Shown one piece after another: positions 1-12,621 of a stretch of 64,000 nt of DNA. The notes beneath the pieces were generated by a model that was not told the DNA's origin, searched no databases, and worked only from the letters and a program-made list of their open reading frames with translations. The stretch covers positions 52,563,274-52,627,273 of the forward strand of contig NW_020312848.1 in NCBI RefSeq assembly GCF_003265705.1. Direction: 5' to 3'. Origin of the DNA: Callorhinus ursinus (Eukaryota; Chordata; Mammalia; Carnivora; Otariidae). The translations under genes were made by a program, and so were the position numbers. How positions within the stretch are numbered: the stretch's first letter is position 1; every line of letters starts with the position of its first letter.

Positions 1-151
1 TACTTTGACCAATTAAGTACTTGAGAAAAAACTAACATTAGCCCAAAATGACTTCAAACAATGTTGCTTGGTTGTTCACTTATTGAAAAGCCACTTGATG
101 AACTTGGCCAAAAAGGGGGCAGTGGGTGGGGAGCAAAAAATTTAGTACATA

Positions 152-570
152 ATTGGAGTGGTGGGGGGTGGGAGGGATGGGGTGGCTGGGTGATAGACAC
201 TGGGTAGGGTATGTGCTATGGTGAGCACTGTGAATTGTGCAAGACTGCTGAATCACAGATCTGTACTTCTGAAACAAATAATGCAACATATGTTAAGAAA
301 AAAGAAAAAGAAGAAGATAGCAGGAGGGGAAGAATGAAGGGGAGTAAGTCAGAGGGGGAGACGAACCATGAGAGACGATGGACTCTGAAAAACAAACTGA
401 GGGTTCTAGAGGGGAGGGGGGTGGGGGGATGGGTTAGCCTGGTGATGGGTATTAAAGAGGGCACATTCTGCGTGGAGCACTGGGTGTTATGCACAAACAA
501 TGAATCATGGAACACTACATCAAAATCTAATGATGTAATGTATGGTGATTAACAATAAAAAAATTAAAAA
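152..570 (+). mobile_element. 5'-truncated young L1, 3' UTR only
   Basis: G-rich 3' UTR of a Carnivora-type L1 ending in an A-rich tail. It is flanked by a perfect 15-bp target site duplication, aaaatttagtacata, at 137-151 and 571-585, which proves an independent insertion. It contains two 3'-end modules separated by an internal A-rich tract near 293-322. The second module ends with a tggtgatt-like segment followed by the tail. The short frames inside it are not genes. Confidence 0.9.
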
Positions 571-884
571 AAAATTTAGTACATATTTAGTAATTATATG
601 AAGAAGTACAGTTTTACAATTTTAATTGGTAGATGTTTTCTTATAAAGATCATATTAAAAAGAAACATCATGAGACAACTAGATGAATTCTCCAGTCTCT
701 TTCTCACCTCAGATTTGTTTCCATCACAAGCAACTAAAGCATAACTTAACCCCCAAATACAGATAATAATACAGTCATTATCTAATCATGTTTATACAGT
801 CAGTCAGGAACACGTCAATTTTACCACAGAATAGGGAACTGGAAGACTGGCTCAGCGTCTTAAACTACATTCTGCTGGCCTCAC

Positions 885-1975
885 AGCACGAATCAGGAAG
901 TATTCTTTGATTCTATCTTCTGGAACAGACTGCAGAGAACTGGTATCGGTTCTTCCCTTAAGTGTTCAGTAGATTTCATCAGTGAAACCAACTGGGCCTT
1001 GTGCTTTGTGTTTTGGAAGGCTATTCATTATTGACTTGACTTCCTTAATACGTACAGACCTATTCTGATTATCTTTTTCCCCTTGGGTGAGTTTTGGAGA
1101 TAATGTCTTTAAAGGAATTAGTCCATTTCATCTAAGTTATCAAATCTGTGGGCATAATATTCCTACAGTATCCTTTTACTGTCCATGAGATCAGTAGTGA
1201 TGGTGGCTCTTTCATTTCTGTTATCAGTAATTTGTGTTCTTCTTTCTTGTTTTTCTTGGTTAGCACGGTCTGAGGTTTATGTTTTATTAATGTCCTAAGA
1301 AACGAGTTTCAGTTTCACTGCTTTTCTCTACTCTTTTCCTGTTTTCAATTTCATTGACTTCTGCCGTAACTTAATTTATTATTTCTTTTCTGCTGCTTAC
1401 TCTGGATCTATTTTGCTCTCGTTTTCCTAGTTTCCTAAAGTAGGAGCTTACAGTACTGATTTTAATCTTTCTTTTTTTTTTTTTTTGGAGTAAAACAAGA
1501 TTTCATTGTTGACAAGGTTACTTCTGAGTTGCAGAAATTCTTCTGGTTTTTCCCTGTACTCCCCCATTCAATCTTGACTGCCATAATGAGACAGACAGAA
1601 AGCACGAGGACACTTTTTTCTTGCATCTGTAGTGGAAACCTTAGCAGCAGACAGGAACTGCTCCAGGTCTGTCAAACGGATGCATTTAATCTTTCTTCTT
1701 TTTTAACATATGCACTGAATACTACAAATTTCCCTCCATGTACTGTTTTCATTACATCCCATAAATTTGGTAAGATACATTTTCATTTAGTGTGAAATAT
1801 TTTGAAATTTCTTAATATGACTTCTTTGACCTGTGTGTTAATTAGAAGTGTGTTGCTTATCAATGTTTTGGGATTTTCCAGCTCTCTTTCTGCTACTGAG
1901 TTCTACTTTTATTCTATGGTCTGAGAAAATACTCTGATCTACCTTTTAAAATTTGTTAAGGTATCTTATGGCCCA
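885..1975 (-). mobile_element. Old L1 ORF2 remnant
   Basis: On the minus strand this matches the middle part of L1 ORF2 (read on the plus strand, phrases such as ccatttcatctaagttatc and tttcatttctgttatcagta are diagnostic). It is heavily decayed with no open frame. It is interrupted by a retrocopy at 1474-1684. Confidence 0.75.
1474..1684 (-). pseudogene. 5'-truncated retrocopy of an unidentified transcript
   Basis: The plus strand starts with a run of 16 T, so the insert is a polyadenylated minus-strand copy of about 195 bases plus tail. A perfect 13-bp target site duplication, tttaatctttctt, lies at 1461-1473 and 1685-1697. It sits inside an older L1, so it came later. The minus strand has a short frame including DLEQFLSAAKVSTTDARKK before a stop. 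I do not recognise the parent; it could be the 3' end of a coding mRNA or a noncoding RNA. No AATAAA precedes the tail; AATGAA is the closest. Confidence 0.7.
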
Positions 1976-3322
1976 AAACATTTGAATGTTTTCAAAAAAT
2001 ACAAAATTTTTAAAAGGTAGCAAAATAAGTAATTTTGTATCAATTACAAGTATATATGTACAAGATGAAAGAGGGTTGGGACATAGGTATCTTAATGTTA
2101 GGAGGAATGGGTAGTAATTGGGACCTGGGCTAAAATTTCCAGCAATCATATTATATCCAGATTCAAAAAGTATTACATCTCAATTTTGAGATATAGAGGA
2201 CTTAAAAAGTGACTCTAGCAGTAACAAACATTTGGTGTTAAATTTGCTTTTCATGAAATATAAGTACAAAAAAAGAGGTATTTTTGCTGTGAGTCCTTGT
2301 TACCTGCACCCAGAAATCAGAATGACTTGAATACGTATTTTGAGATAAGACTGGGAAAAAGAGAACCCTTGCTATCTATTATCCAAAGTCAGAAGCCAAG
2401 TAGATTTGGATGGTAAGGGATATGCATCTTCCCATATAATAAGTATAAATAAATAAACATCTGACTCCTGGTTATTTCATCTACCTGTCTGAGAGAGAGA
2501 GGAGATGATTCTCTCTGGGCAAACTGAGTATTACTTTGTATTCAGAACCACTTTATAGTCAGACACATACACTGGTGGGTTTTGTGATGAACTATAATGC
2601 AGAATGAGTGTTTTTACAGCATGGGAAGAGCAGTTTACAAAATTCGTTAGACTACATGGTCTCTAATTGTGTAAAAAACAATGCCCATTAAAAAGACTGG
2701 AAAGAAATGTGTCTAAATTTAATGGGAACTGAGCAGTAGTTTTTCTACATCCACAGTCGTCTTTACATGCAAATTTTTTACACTGTGATCTTATTTCATT
2801 TGTAGTCAAAAAAATACTCAATAGTGGTTTTCATACAATATTATAAATACTATAATAGAGTTATTTATAAAAAGGTTTAATATTGGTGTCAAAGAGTATC
2901 AATTCTTTTGGGAAGTTCAAGTTAAATTCTGGAAAGGGAGATGCTTCAAATATAGCCTAATATAATACAGCAATAGTTTATCGGAAAGAGGACATGTTGT
3001 ACTTACAACTGCCAGAAAGTGAGACCAAGCATGTACCACTAGGGGAATTTAAATAGTTCCATATGACTAGAATAAAGGCTGCAAAAACGGCAGGAAAAGC
3101 AGGAGGAATAATGTCTACATACATGTGTTGGGGCCAGATGGTATATGAAGGACTCTAGAGTTTTTAGAATGAAGAAAATCTAAACCTAGCCATGTTGGAT
3201 AACTCATTTCAATGTTTAATTTCAATACTAAGTAAATCCTGACCTATAACAATCATATTTGGATACTTTCTTTTAAATACTTAAAACCAAAACTAATTTT
3301 TCTCCTTTAAAGCTAAACCGGA

Positions 3323-3525
3323 GGGGCACCTGGGTGGCTCAGTCACTGAGCGGCTGCCTTTGGCTCAGGTCATGATCCCAGGGTCCTGGGATCGAGCCCC
3401 GCATTGGGCTCCCTGCTCCACGGGAAGCCCGCTTCTCCCTCTCCCACTCCCCCTGCTTGTGTTCCCTCTCTCGCTGTGTCTTTCTCTGTCAAATAAATAA
3501 ATAAAATCTTTAAAAAATAATAAAA
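3323..3525 (+). mobile_element. Can-SINE
   Basis: Complete carnivoran tRNA-derived SINE: ggggcacctgggtggctcag head, CT-rich middle and AAATAAATAAATAAAATCTTT tail. Target duplication ctaaaccgga lies at 3313-3322 and 3526-3535. It inserted at the very 5' edge of a second SINE that starts at 3536. Confidence 0.95.
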
Positions 3526-3535
3526 CTAAACCGGA

Positions 3536-3672
3536 GGGGCGGCTGGGTGGTACAGTCAGTTAAGCAGCAAACTCTTGGTTTCTGCTCAGGTGATGATCTC
3601 AGGGTCTTGAGATCAAGCACCGCCTCGGGCTCTGCGCTCACCATGGAGTCTGCTTGAGATTCTCTTTTCTTG
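3536..3672 (+). mobile_element. Can-SINE, 3' truncated
   Basis: Head ggggcggctgggtggtacag and body down to the gagtctgcttgagattctct segment, with no A-rich tail. It is more diverged than the SINE immediately upstream and so is probably the older of the pair. Confidence 0.85.
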
Positions 3673-3939
3673 ACTCTGGCAGGGTAGGGTTGGCAAATGC
3701 ACTTCTTAAGAAACAACTATAAAACTGGACACAATAAGCAAAACCCATCATTTTGGAACTCAAACAAAGGCAAACAATTTGAGAAGTGTTTATTCATGAA
3801 AACAAGCTGGTCCTAAGGTAAGAACAGTGAGGATCTATTTGCCTAAAGCCACTCTTATCACCCTCACCCCTTGCTCAGTTGGTATGGAAGTTCTTCAACG
3901 ACAGGGATGGCTATGAAAAACAGCAGCTTCACTGCTAAA

Positions 3940-4855
3940 AGGGGCTAACTTGATTTGGAGCAAAGGGTAAAAAACCCACATAGAGCATTATCAGTAAAAG
4001 CAGAAAGCAAACAAGAGAAAGTCAGCAGCTATTGCTACCCTGAGGTTGCAGCTTTGGTTGGGCTAAGCTCAGCTGCAGACTGGAGAATTAGTAAGAAATT
4101 TAACCAGAAAAATCCTGGAAATGAGAAAGCCCCTTATAGAAGCTACGTAAGGTCTCCACATAGTCTTGAATGACCTGGAGGCTAAGTGAACATGCAGAGG
4201 AGCTCCAAGAGGGCCTGGTGAAAAGTAAATGGTGAGGCAGACTGGAAAACTGCCTAAGTTTTAAAAGCACTCCCCAATCAACACATACCCACTGGCAGAG
4301 GGTGGAAGTCTATCTTGCTTGAGATATTTGAGAACAACCTGTGCTATCACTGACCACTAAGCTATGCAGACAGACTCTAGGAAAACAAGCCTAAAAACTA
4401 AAAATAACAACACCATACAAACTGCAAGGAAGGCAAATCCCACAGATTAAGCCCAAGCAAATTACTAAAAAACCACCACCACCATCCTCCTTGGAGAAAA
4501 ATCCAAAATGAGAGTTTCCACAATATATTATCAAAAATATATTAGGTGGCTTTTAACAAAGAAATTATGAGACATAAAAACAAAAATAGGAAAGTGTGGT
4601 CCATACTCAAGAAAAACAGCAGTAAATAAAAAATGACTGAGAGCTCAAAGGTTGGATTTAACAAAGACTTCAAATTAGCTATTATAAAAATGTTCCAAGA
4701 ATTAAAAGAAAACATGTTCAGAGAATTAAAGGAAAATATGATGACAATGATTCAACAAATAAGGTAATCTCAGCAACAGACTATAAAAAAGAACTATATA
4801 GAAATTCGACGTAATCTCAACAATAGAGACTATAAAAAAGAACTACATGATATTT
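3940..4855 (+). mobile_element. Old L1 5' UTR and ORF1 start remnant
   Basis: Resembles the 5' region of old mammalian L1 (L1M class). At 4689-4736 two copies of a 24-bp unit encode MFxELKEN repeats followed by MMTM, typical of the start of the ORF1 coiled coil, then a stop. An imperfect 47-bp tandem duplication follows at 4764-4852. Nothing functional remains. Confidence 0.55.
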
Positions 4856-5360
4856 TCCATATGTACCTGTCTTTGATAGCAGTGTAACTATATTTTTATA
4901 TTGTCATCATTTAAAAAATACTCAAGAATGTTCATAACACCTGAGTTACAGGATGTTCAGTAAGTCACTATGCTTTGTAAGCTTTGTAGTAACTTTTGAA
5001 TAAAGATAAAGATGCCTTATCCTTTCCTGCTGAACTAATCAAAGGTATGTCAATTAATTTTTAAATGAAATTACTTACAACTGATTAGATACTATTTTCA
5101 ACATGGTGTAAAATCAAAAGTAACCAGAGGTAAGGCTATGTTCGATATCTACAAATTTAAATTGTTAAGAGGCTAATAAATTTTATTTTCATGTTTAGCT
5201 TTCAGTGTCTATCAAGAATGTTTCTAGAATTATTCAAGTTTAGCATTTTCAAGAGATTGATAAAGTATTATTTGATACTACAAATCTATTCTGGTACTAA
5301 TGTATATACGCAATTTTAATACTACTATTCTTTAGATTATAATATTTACTTACATGCTTT

Positions 5361-5363
<3 letters not shown>

Positions 5364-5405
<42 letters not shown>
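5364..5405. repeat. (CA)n microsatellite
   Basis: About 20 uninterrupted CA units lie directly at the 5' edge of an L1 3' end. Confidence 0.97.
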
Positions 5406-5880
5406 CGAAATACTATTCATCCATAAGAAAGAATGAAATCCTGCTTTGTTATAACATGCATGGTCCTTGAGGCCATTATGCTAAGTGAAGTAAGTCAGAG
5501 AAAGACAATCTAAGACAAATACTTATATATGGAATCTAAGAAAAACTAAACTCAGAAACAGAGATGTCACTGTGGTTGCCAGAGGTGGTGGTAGGGCTGG
5601 AATAGAGAAATTGGGTGAAAGATACAAACTTCCAGTTAGAAGATAAGTTAAGGGGATGAAAGATACACCATGATGACTTTAGTTAACAACAATTGTATGT
5701 TTCAAAGTTGCTAAAAGAATGGATCTTAAAAGTTCTCACCACAAGAAAAAAATTATAACTGTGAGGTGATGGATGTTAACCAAACTTGTAATCATTTCAC
5801 AATATTTACATATATCAAGTCATGTGGTATACCTTAAACTTACACAGTGTTGCATCTCAATAAAACTGGAAAAATATCCA
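5406..5880 (+). mobile_element. L1 3' end (ORF2 terminus and 3' UTR)
   Basis: Starts at the phrase for YYSAI-like ORF2 codons (gaaatactattcatccataa) and continues through ctaagtgaagtaagtcagag and a ggtggtggtagggctgg segment to atctcaataaaactgg. This is a typical pre-Carnivora L1 3' end, decayed. Confidence 0.85.
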
Positions 5881-6349
5881 TGTACTTACTAAATAAATAA
5901 AATCTGTGCCTATGCATACATATATTACTAGTAGGCAGATTTTCATATCAAACAATAAAATAATGGCAATTGGTTCCATTAAAAATCTTCCATTATTCCT
6001 TGTGATTTTTTAATTAGTGGATACCAACTTTAAACAGTTTAAAATGGACTTTGTTATTTTGATTCTTTGTATTCCCATAAGAGTAATTATTACAACATTT
6101 AAGAAACTATTCTTTCTCATTTTTCCTGAACACAATCTATTACAGAACCATTAGTTTTCCAGATATCCTTTAAAATTTTATGCTAGTTTTCTACCTTGTA
6201 ATATTATAAATCTGTGTTTTTCAGCCTACTCTATTATCAGGGGAGCACGCAAACGACGCACTACTTGTGGTAAATCATTACACTATTTTACATTATTAAT
6301 ACAGCTATCTAGGATGATGTTAGTAACTGGATTAGAAAAAGTATACTTA

Positions 6350-6592
<243 letters not shown>

Positions 6593-6735
6593 TTAATCAA
6601 AATGGGAAACTTTCAATTATAAATTCTTACTTTGAAAATGTCACATAGAGGTAAGTTTGAGCACCCTGTAGCACTTTTAACTACTATACAACAAAGCATA
6701 ATCATAGATTATATTTAATAAATAAAAAGTATGTT

Positions 6736-6938
6736 GGAGCACCTGGGTGGCACTGTTGGTTCAGTGTCTGACTTGGTTTTAGCTCAGTGGTGATCTTAGG
6801 GTTGTGAGATAGGCCCTGTGTCAGGCTCCACGCTCAGCACAGAGTCTGCTTTGCATTCTCTCTCTCTCTCTCTCTCTCTCCCCGCCTCTCCCTCTGTCCC
6901 TCCCACTTGTGTGCTCGCTCTTAAAAAAAAAAAAAAAA
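6736..6938 (+). mobile_element. Can-SINE
   Basis: Head agcacctgggtggcac, diverged tRNA-like body, (CT)n run at 6857-6881 and a pure A tail without the usual AAATAAA units. Short target duplication gtatgtt on both sides. Confidence 0.9.
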
Positions 6939-7990
6939 GGTATGTTTTCAGGGGTACAGATGTGCCTGTATGTTTTGCTGAACTGTATTCTTAACTAAAA
7001 CGTAAGTTCCTCCAGAAAAGCTTAGATAACTCTGCTATTCAGTGACAGCATAAAAAAAGAACAGTCCCAGTTAATTCTGAGCCAGCTTAGCTGGTGGTAG
7101 ACAGATATCCTAATAGTTGTTTCTTAGATCCCTGCTGGTTTATGAAAACAAAGTCAGGATGTCAACATATTAAGAATCATTAATCTTCTTATTTGATCTG
7201 AGAGAAGGGAAAAAAAATCTAGTTCAAGTAAAAACGGTACTGTATCATACAGGTAAACGTTCAAAGAACAAAAGTTTGAAATGTAAGAGTGGTTTTTTAA
7301 CACCTAGAAATTATTCTTATCCATCAAGAGATCATTCCTGCTTGTCCCAATTCTTACACTATTAAAATGAATATTTTTTTGAAGATGTATCATTTTAAGC
7401 TCATAGTTTAGAACAGATCAGGTTGCTATCCAGAATCAGAAACTGATGATTGACATAACCTTAGAAACAATTTTCTTCATACCTAATACAATTTAAGAGT
7501 GAATAATAGTAGGATACCATGCCTGGGTATGTAATAGGACAACAAACATGAACCACAGAATTGACTCAAATATTTATTAGCTATTAAAGAAAGGAATCTT
7601 AAGGTAAAAAAAAAAAAAAAAAAAAGACTAATGAGACCTAGCTCTGGCCCTTGAGCTTACACTGTGAGAGGAGATACACACGTGAAAACAACTGATATAA
7701 TTATCAAAGCTACTTGAAATGTAGGAAAATGGAATCTAAACAAATTTTCTTTTTAGATCCTTAAAACACATTATTTGTACATAGAGCTCATATTTTGAAC
7801 AAAGCTAGACTATTTTTCTCCATAGACATGGCTTGGTGAATTTCCAGAAACACATGGCAAGAGAAGAATTGAAGCATTAACTTAAAACTGGTTTCTGCAA
7901 GCAGAACTATGGTCTAAGGGAACAATGCCCATCTCTCCTCACACAGGATGCTATTTGTTCAACTTTAGTTTTTCTAAGTAACTACTATTA

Positions 7991-8022
7991 AGACTTCTTT
8001 AAAAAAAAAAAGACTTCTTTAA
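7991..8022. repeat. Direct repeat flanking a pure A run
   Basis: The 12-mer agacttctttaa occurs at 7991-8002 and again at 8011-8022, with only A between the copies. This looks like a target site duplication around a poly(A)-only insertion, or a slippage duplication. Confidence 0.7.
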
Positions 8023-8099
8023 TTTTTCCTATGTAGACTTAGTTTTTAATTCTTGTATATAGGAGGTGAAACCCATTCATCATAAATCAAGTATTAAGA

Positions 8100-8370
8100 A
8101 TAGAGAGCCCCCATGTGCCAGGCACATCTGTGATGTGAAAACAAATTCAATAAGTCATTGCTGTCCTCAAGGAGTTCAGATTAGGGAAAGAGACAATTAT
8201 GCAACAATAAAGAAAATAAAATTGATAAAGATAAAATATAATTGATAAACAACCCAATCAGTGATATATGCTGACTTTAAACATATGACTAGGAATAAAT
8301 CAGGCAAGGAAGAATGTTAGTTTGGGAGGTAAGTGCTTTCCTAGCCAGAGAATAGCATGAGTAAAGGCAC
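8100..8370. repeat. Possible ancient mammalian interspersed repeat
   Basis: Contains catgtgccaggcac, ctgtcctcaaggagttcag and gagtaaaggcacag, phrases common to old LINE2/MIR-era repeats in mammals. The family cannot be fixed by eye. Confidence 0.4.
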
Positions 8371-8649
8371 AGAAAATAAAAAGCATCATGGATCCTGCAG
8401 AGGTGGACATCCATTCAAGGTTATGTGAAATGTAAAGTGCTGAGCAGAAAACGGATGGATGGACTCACAAGTAAAAATGCCCTGAGGCCAACACAAATAT
8501 AGCGTGTGGGGGGTAGGTAACTAGGTGACACTGGAGTGATAAGCAAGCTTCAGATCTGGCAAGGCTCAAAGGCTGATTTAAAGATGTAGTCCTTAGACAT
8601 CTAATCTAATGACAGAAACCACTTACAGATTCCCTGGGGTGGGGCTAAT

Positions 8650-8815
8650 TTCAAAAGTGTAGAATGGAGCTTTTTAATGTGATGGAAATATTCTGGATCT
8701 TGACAGTGGTGGTGGTTATAGAAGTGTAAACAATTGTCTATATCCACTGAATTGTAGGCTAGAATGGGTGCATTTTATTGTATATAACTAAACCTCAGTA
8801 AAGCTGATAAAAAAT
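8650..8815 (+). mobile_element. Old L1 3' end fragment
   Basis: The segment gatcttgacagtggtggtgg through gggtgcattttattgtatat and acctcagtaaagctg is a standard old L1 3' UTR terminus. Confidence 0.75.
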
Positions 8816-10009
8816 GTAGCCTTTATAACCTTAGAATGAATACTAAAAATAATGCCTCTACAATATATAACATTTCACTAAGGCATGAAACACAAGAGTA
8901 AAGAGTAAAGAGCTTTCTTACCTTTCTATTGGGCAGCACTACATACAATTGCTGATATTCAAGAATTCTTGAATTACAAAAATTGCAATTTTATATGGTT
9001 CAACATCATAGTTATCTAGAAACTTGGCAGCAAAATACTTAAAGGGCTAGAATTCCAGATTCTCATAAAATAGCAGCCATCTAAATTCCAATCTTCCTAC
9101 ACATCTTCCACAGAATATACAGATATTTCAGTGGAGCAAATAAAAGCACATACAGTTCATACCTATGGCGTAACTAGGAACCAGAAGAGCACTTCATTTT
9201 ACATGTAATTGGAAAATAAAAATCAGAGGCCAACTGAATTGGCTTTGGAGCCCCCCAAAGTAGAGCAGATGAGGACTCTATAAAAGAGGGTAAGATATGA
9301 TGGGGTCTTAAAACTGGCAAAAAGCAGATTAACACCAGCTAAGATACACCATCCAAGAGAGGGGTCCAACTCTGAGTGGGGAAATTAAGAAAAGATTTGT
9401 GATGTTGTGAACCACAGCATTAACCACTGGAAGGTCAAAAGGACATTATACAGACATATACAAAAAGTGTATGTCACCAAAAAGGAGAGCCTTGAAAAGA
9501 CTGCTTCTGGGGTAGAAAAGAGGCACCTTGAAAAAAGGAGGTATCTCTGGAGGCTTGGTGATAAAGGAAAAAAAATAAAGCAATTAAGGATAATGAGATG
9601 TTATAATCTACACATAGTAAAAAGTCATATGTCAGACCAAAAGAGGAAATATTTATTAAGGGAACCATACTTTTGTATTTGTAGCAATTAAGCAAGGTTC
9701 TTTGGAATTCAAGAACAAAGTGAGCCACCCAAACCCCTATCTACCCATCTACAGACACTCCAACATAATAGACAAATGCATAAAAGAAATGCTCAATGAA
9801 CCTAGAAACCAGACAAGGTTGTATTAGAGGGAAAGAGAACAATAATCAAAACTTTTCAGTGAATGAAAATTCTCAGAAACACAGAACCAAAAATAGCTAG
9901 CTATAAAAGAGAAAAAAACTACCATTTCAATATTAATTACATATAATTAAGCATTTGCAGATATGTGAGAACATTTCAAATTTGAAATAAAACTGAGAAC
10001 AAAAAGGAA

Positions 10010-11990
10010 TAAATAATGGAGAGATATTCCATGAATATGGATAGGAAGATACAATACAGTCACAATGTCAGTTCTTCCCAAATTGATCTACTGATTCAAT
10101 ATAATCCCAATCAACATCATAGCAAAGTATTTTGTGGATACCAACAAATCAATTTTAAAGTTTATATGGAGAGGCAAAAGACCCAGAATAGCCAATACAA
10201 TATTGAAGGAGAACAACAAAGTTGGAGGACTGACCACTATCTGACTTCCTATAACTCACTATAAGTTATAGTGATCAGAACAGTGTGGTATTGGTGAAAG
10301 AATGGGCAACTAGACCTATGGAACAAAAGAGCTCAGCAACAGACCCACACAAATATACTCAAGTGATTTTTAATAAATGAGTAAAGGCAATACAATGGGG
10401 GTAAAGACACAGTCTTTTCACCAAATGGTGCTGGGATGACAACTACATACTAAAAAATGAACCTAAACACAGACATTATGCCCTTCACAACAATTAACTC
10501 AAAATGGATCACAGTAAAATACAAACCTATAAAACTTTTAAGGGGTTTTATAAATTTCCTAGGAGAAAATCTAGGTGACCTTGGGTTTGGCGATGACTTT
10601 TCTGATACAACACCAAAGTCAAGATCCATGAAAGAAAGAACTGAGAAGCCAAACTTCATTAAAATTAAAAACTGTTCTGCAAGAGAATGAGAGAATGAGA
10701 AGACAAACCACAGACTGGGATAAAATACTTGCAAAGACATAGCTGATGAAGGACTGTTATCTGAAATATACAAAGAACTCTTAAAACTTAATAAGAAAAC
10801 AAACAACCCAGTTTAAAAATGAGCAAAAAAACTGAATATCTCATCAAAGAAGATATACAGATAGCAAATAAGCATATGAAAAGATGCTCCAGGTCATATG
10901 TCATTAGGAAATGCAAATTAAAATAGCAATATACTACTATACACTAATAGCATAGCCAAATCCTGAACATCAAAACCACCAACTGCTGGTAAAGATGTGG
11001 GGCCAACAAGCACTTTCATTCATTGCTAGTGGGAATACAAAGTGCTAAAGCTGCTTTGGAAAACAATTTGGCATTTTCCTACAAAACTAAACATATTTTT
11101 ACCATACAATACAGCAATCCCACTCCTTGATATCTGCTCCCCAAAATGAAAACTCACTTCCACATAAAAACCTGCAGATGTTTACAGCAGTTTTATTCAT
11201 AATTGCCCAAACTTGGAAGCAATCAAGGTGTCCTTTAGTAGGTGAATAAAGAAGAACTTGTGGTACATTAAAACAATGGATTACTACTTGGTGCTAAAAA
11301 GAAATGAGCTATTGAGCTATGAAAAGACATTGAAGAACCTTAAATGCATATTATTAGGTGAAATATGTCAATCTGAAAAGGCTATATACGGTGATTCCAA
11401 CTTGTTGACATTCTAGAAAAGGCAGAACTATAGAAAGAGTAAAAACGTCTGTGGTGGGCACCTGGGTGGCTCAGTTGGTTAAGCGACTGCCTTCGGCTCA
11501 GGTCATGATCCTGGAGTCCCGGGATCGAGTCCCGCATCAGGCTCCCTGCTCGGCAGGGAGTCGGCTTCTCCCTCTGACCCTCTTCGCTCTCGTGTTCTCT
11601 ATCTCTCATTCTCTCTCTCTCAAATAAATAAATAAAATCTTTAAAAAAAAAAAAAAGTCTGTGGTTTCAGGGGAGTGGGGAAAGAAGGGATGTGCAGATA
11701 GAGCAGAGAGGATATTTTAGGGCAGTGAAACTATTCTGTGTGATACTATACCGGTGAATAGTTGTCCGTATACATTTGTCAAGACCCAAAAGCAAAGCCT
11801 AATGTAAACAAACTATGGACTTTGGAAGATAATGATGTGTCAATGTAGTTCACCAATTACAATAAATGTATCACTCTGAGTGGATGTTGGCAGTGGTGGA
11901 TACTGGGCAGGGTGTATAAGGGAATTGTACTTCCTGCTCACTGTTGCTGTGACCCTAAAACCACACTAAAAAATAAAGTTTACTTGAAAG
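10010..11990 (+). mobile_element. Old L1, C-terminal ORF2 and 3' UTR
   Basis: Decayed ORF2 covering the stretch from the LPKL-like region through the C-terminal Cys-rich part, then a 3' UTR ending in ctaaaaaataaagtttac. Recognisable segments include ccaatcaacatcatagcaaa, atggtgctgggatgac and caaaatgaaaactcac. Many stops and frame breaks; the remaining open stretches (10016-10264, 10457-10690) are only fragments. A Can-SINE is inserted at 11456-11656. Confidence 0.85.
11456..11656 (+). mobile_element. Can-SINE inside old L1
   Basis: Complete element with gggcacctgggtggctcag head and AAATAAATAAATAAAATCTTT tail. Target duplication gtctgtggt lies at 11447-11455 and 11657-11665. It resembles the young consensus closely. 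Confidence 0.96.
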
Positions 11991-12308
11991 GGAAAAAAAC
12001 CCCAGGTCAGAACAGATCTCATGTGCCTCCTGATGTAATACACTGAGGACACAATATCATGTATGTGATATTCCTGCTAATATGCTTCACTTAAATCTAA
12101 TCACAAAGAAACAACCATACAAATCCAAACTGAGAGTCTATAAAATTTGTAAAATGTCATAAAAGACAAAAAAAAAAGAGATTCCACATATGAATGAAAT
12201 CATATGGTGTATGTCATTCTCTTACTTATTTCACTTAACTATAGAGAACAAACTTAAGGGTTGCTGGAGGGAAGGTGGGTAGGGGGATGGGCTAAATGGG
12301 TGATGGGT

Positions 12309-12446
12309 GGGATGCCTAGGTGGGCTCAGTCGGTTAATGTGGCTGGCTCCCCGCTCAGTGGAGAGTCTGCTTTTCTCTCTCTTTCTGCCCCTCACCCCAC
12401 TCATGCTCGCTGTCTCAAATAAATAAATAAAATCTTAAAAAAAAAA
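12309..12446 (+). mobile_element. Can-SINE, internally deleted (first of three in tandem)
   Basis: Head gatgcctaggtgggctcag followed almost at once by ccccgctcagtggagagtct, so the middle of the tRNA-related part is missing. Tail aaataaataaataaaatctt plus A run. Confidence 0.9.
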
Positions 12447-12621
12447 GGGCATCTAGGTGGTTCATTCCGTTAAGCAGTCGACTCTTTATTTCTGCTCAGG
12501 TCCTGGGATAAAGCCCAGCGCCCCCGGAAGCTGGCTTCAGGATTCTCTCTCTCCCTCTTGCCGCCCCCCCCCCCAGCTCACATATTCTCTCTCTCTCTCA
12601 AATAAATAAATAAATCTTTAT
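12447..12621 (+). mobile_element. Can-SINE (second of three in tandem)
   Basis: Starts gggcatctaggtggttcat directly after the A tail of the previous copy. It is diverged, has a C run at 12563-12574 and ends in aaataaataaataaatcttt. Confidence 0.9.

Noticed and set aside
11456..11530. tRNA genes in the heads of the Can-SINEs
   Set aside because: Heads are tRNA-related but diverged and attached to SINE bodies with A-rich tails and target duplications.
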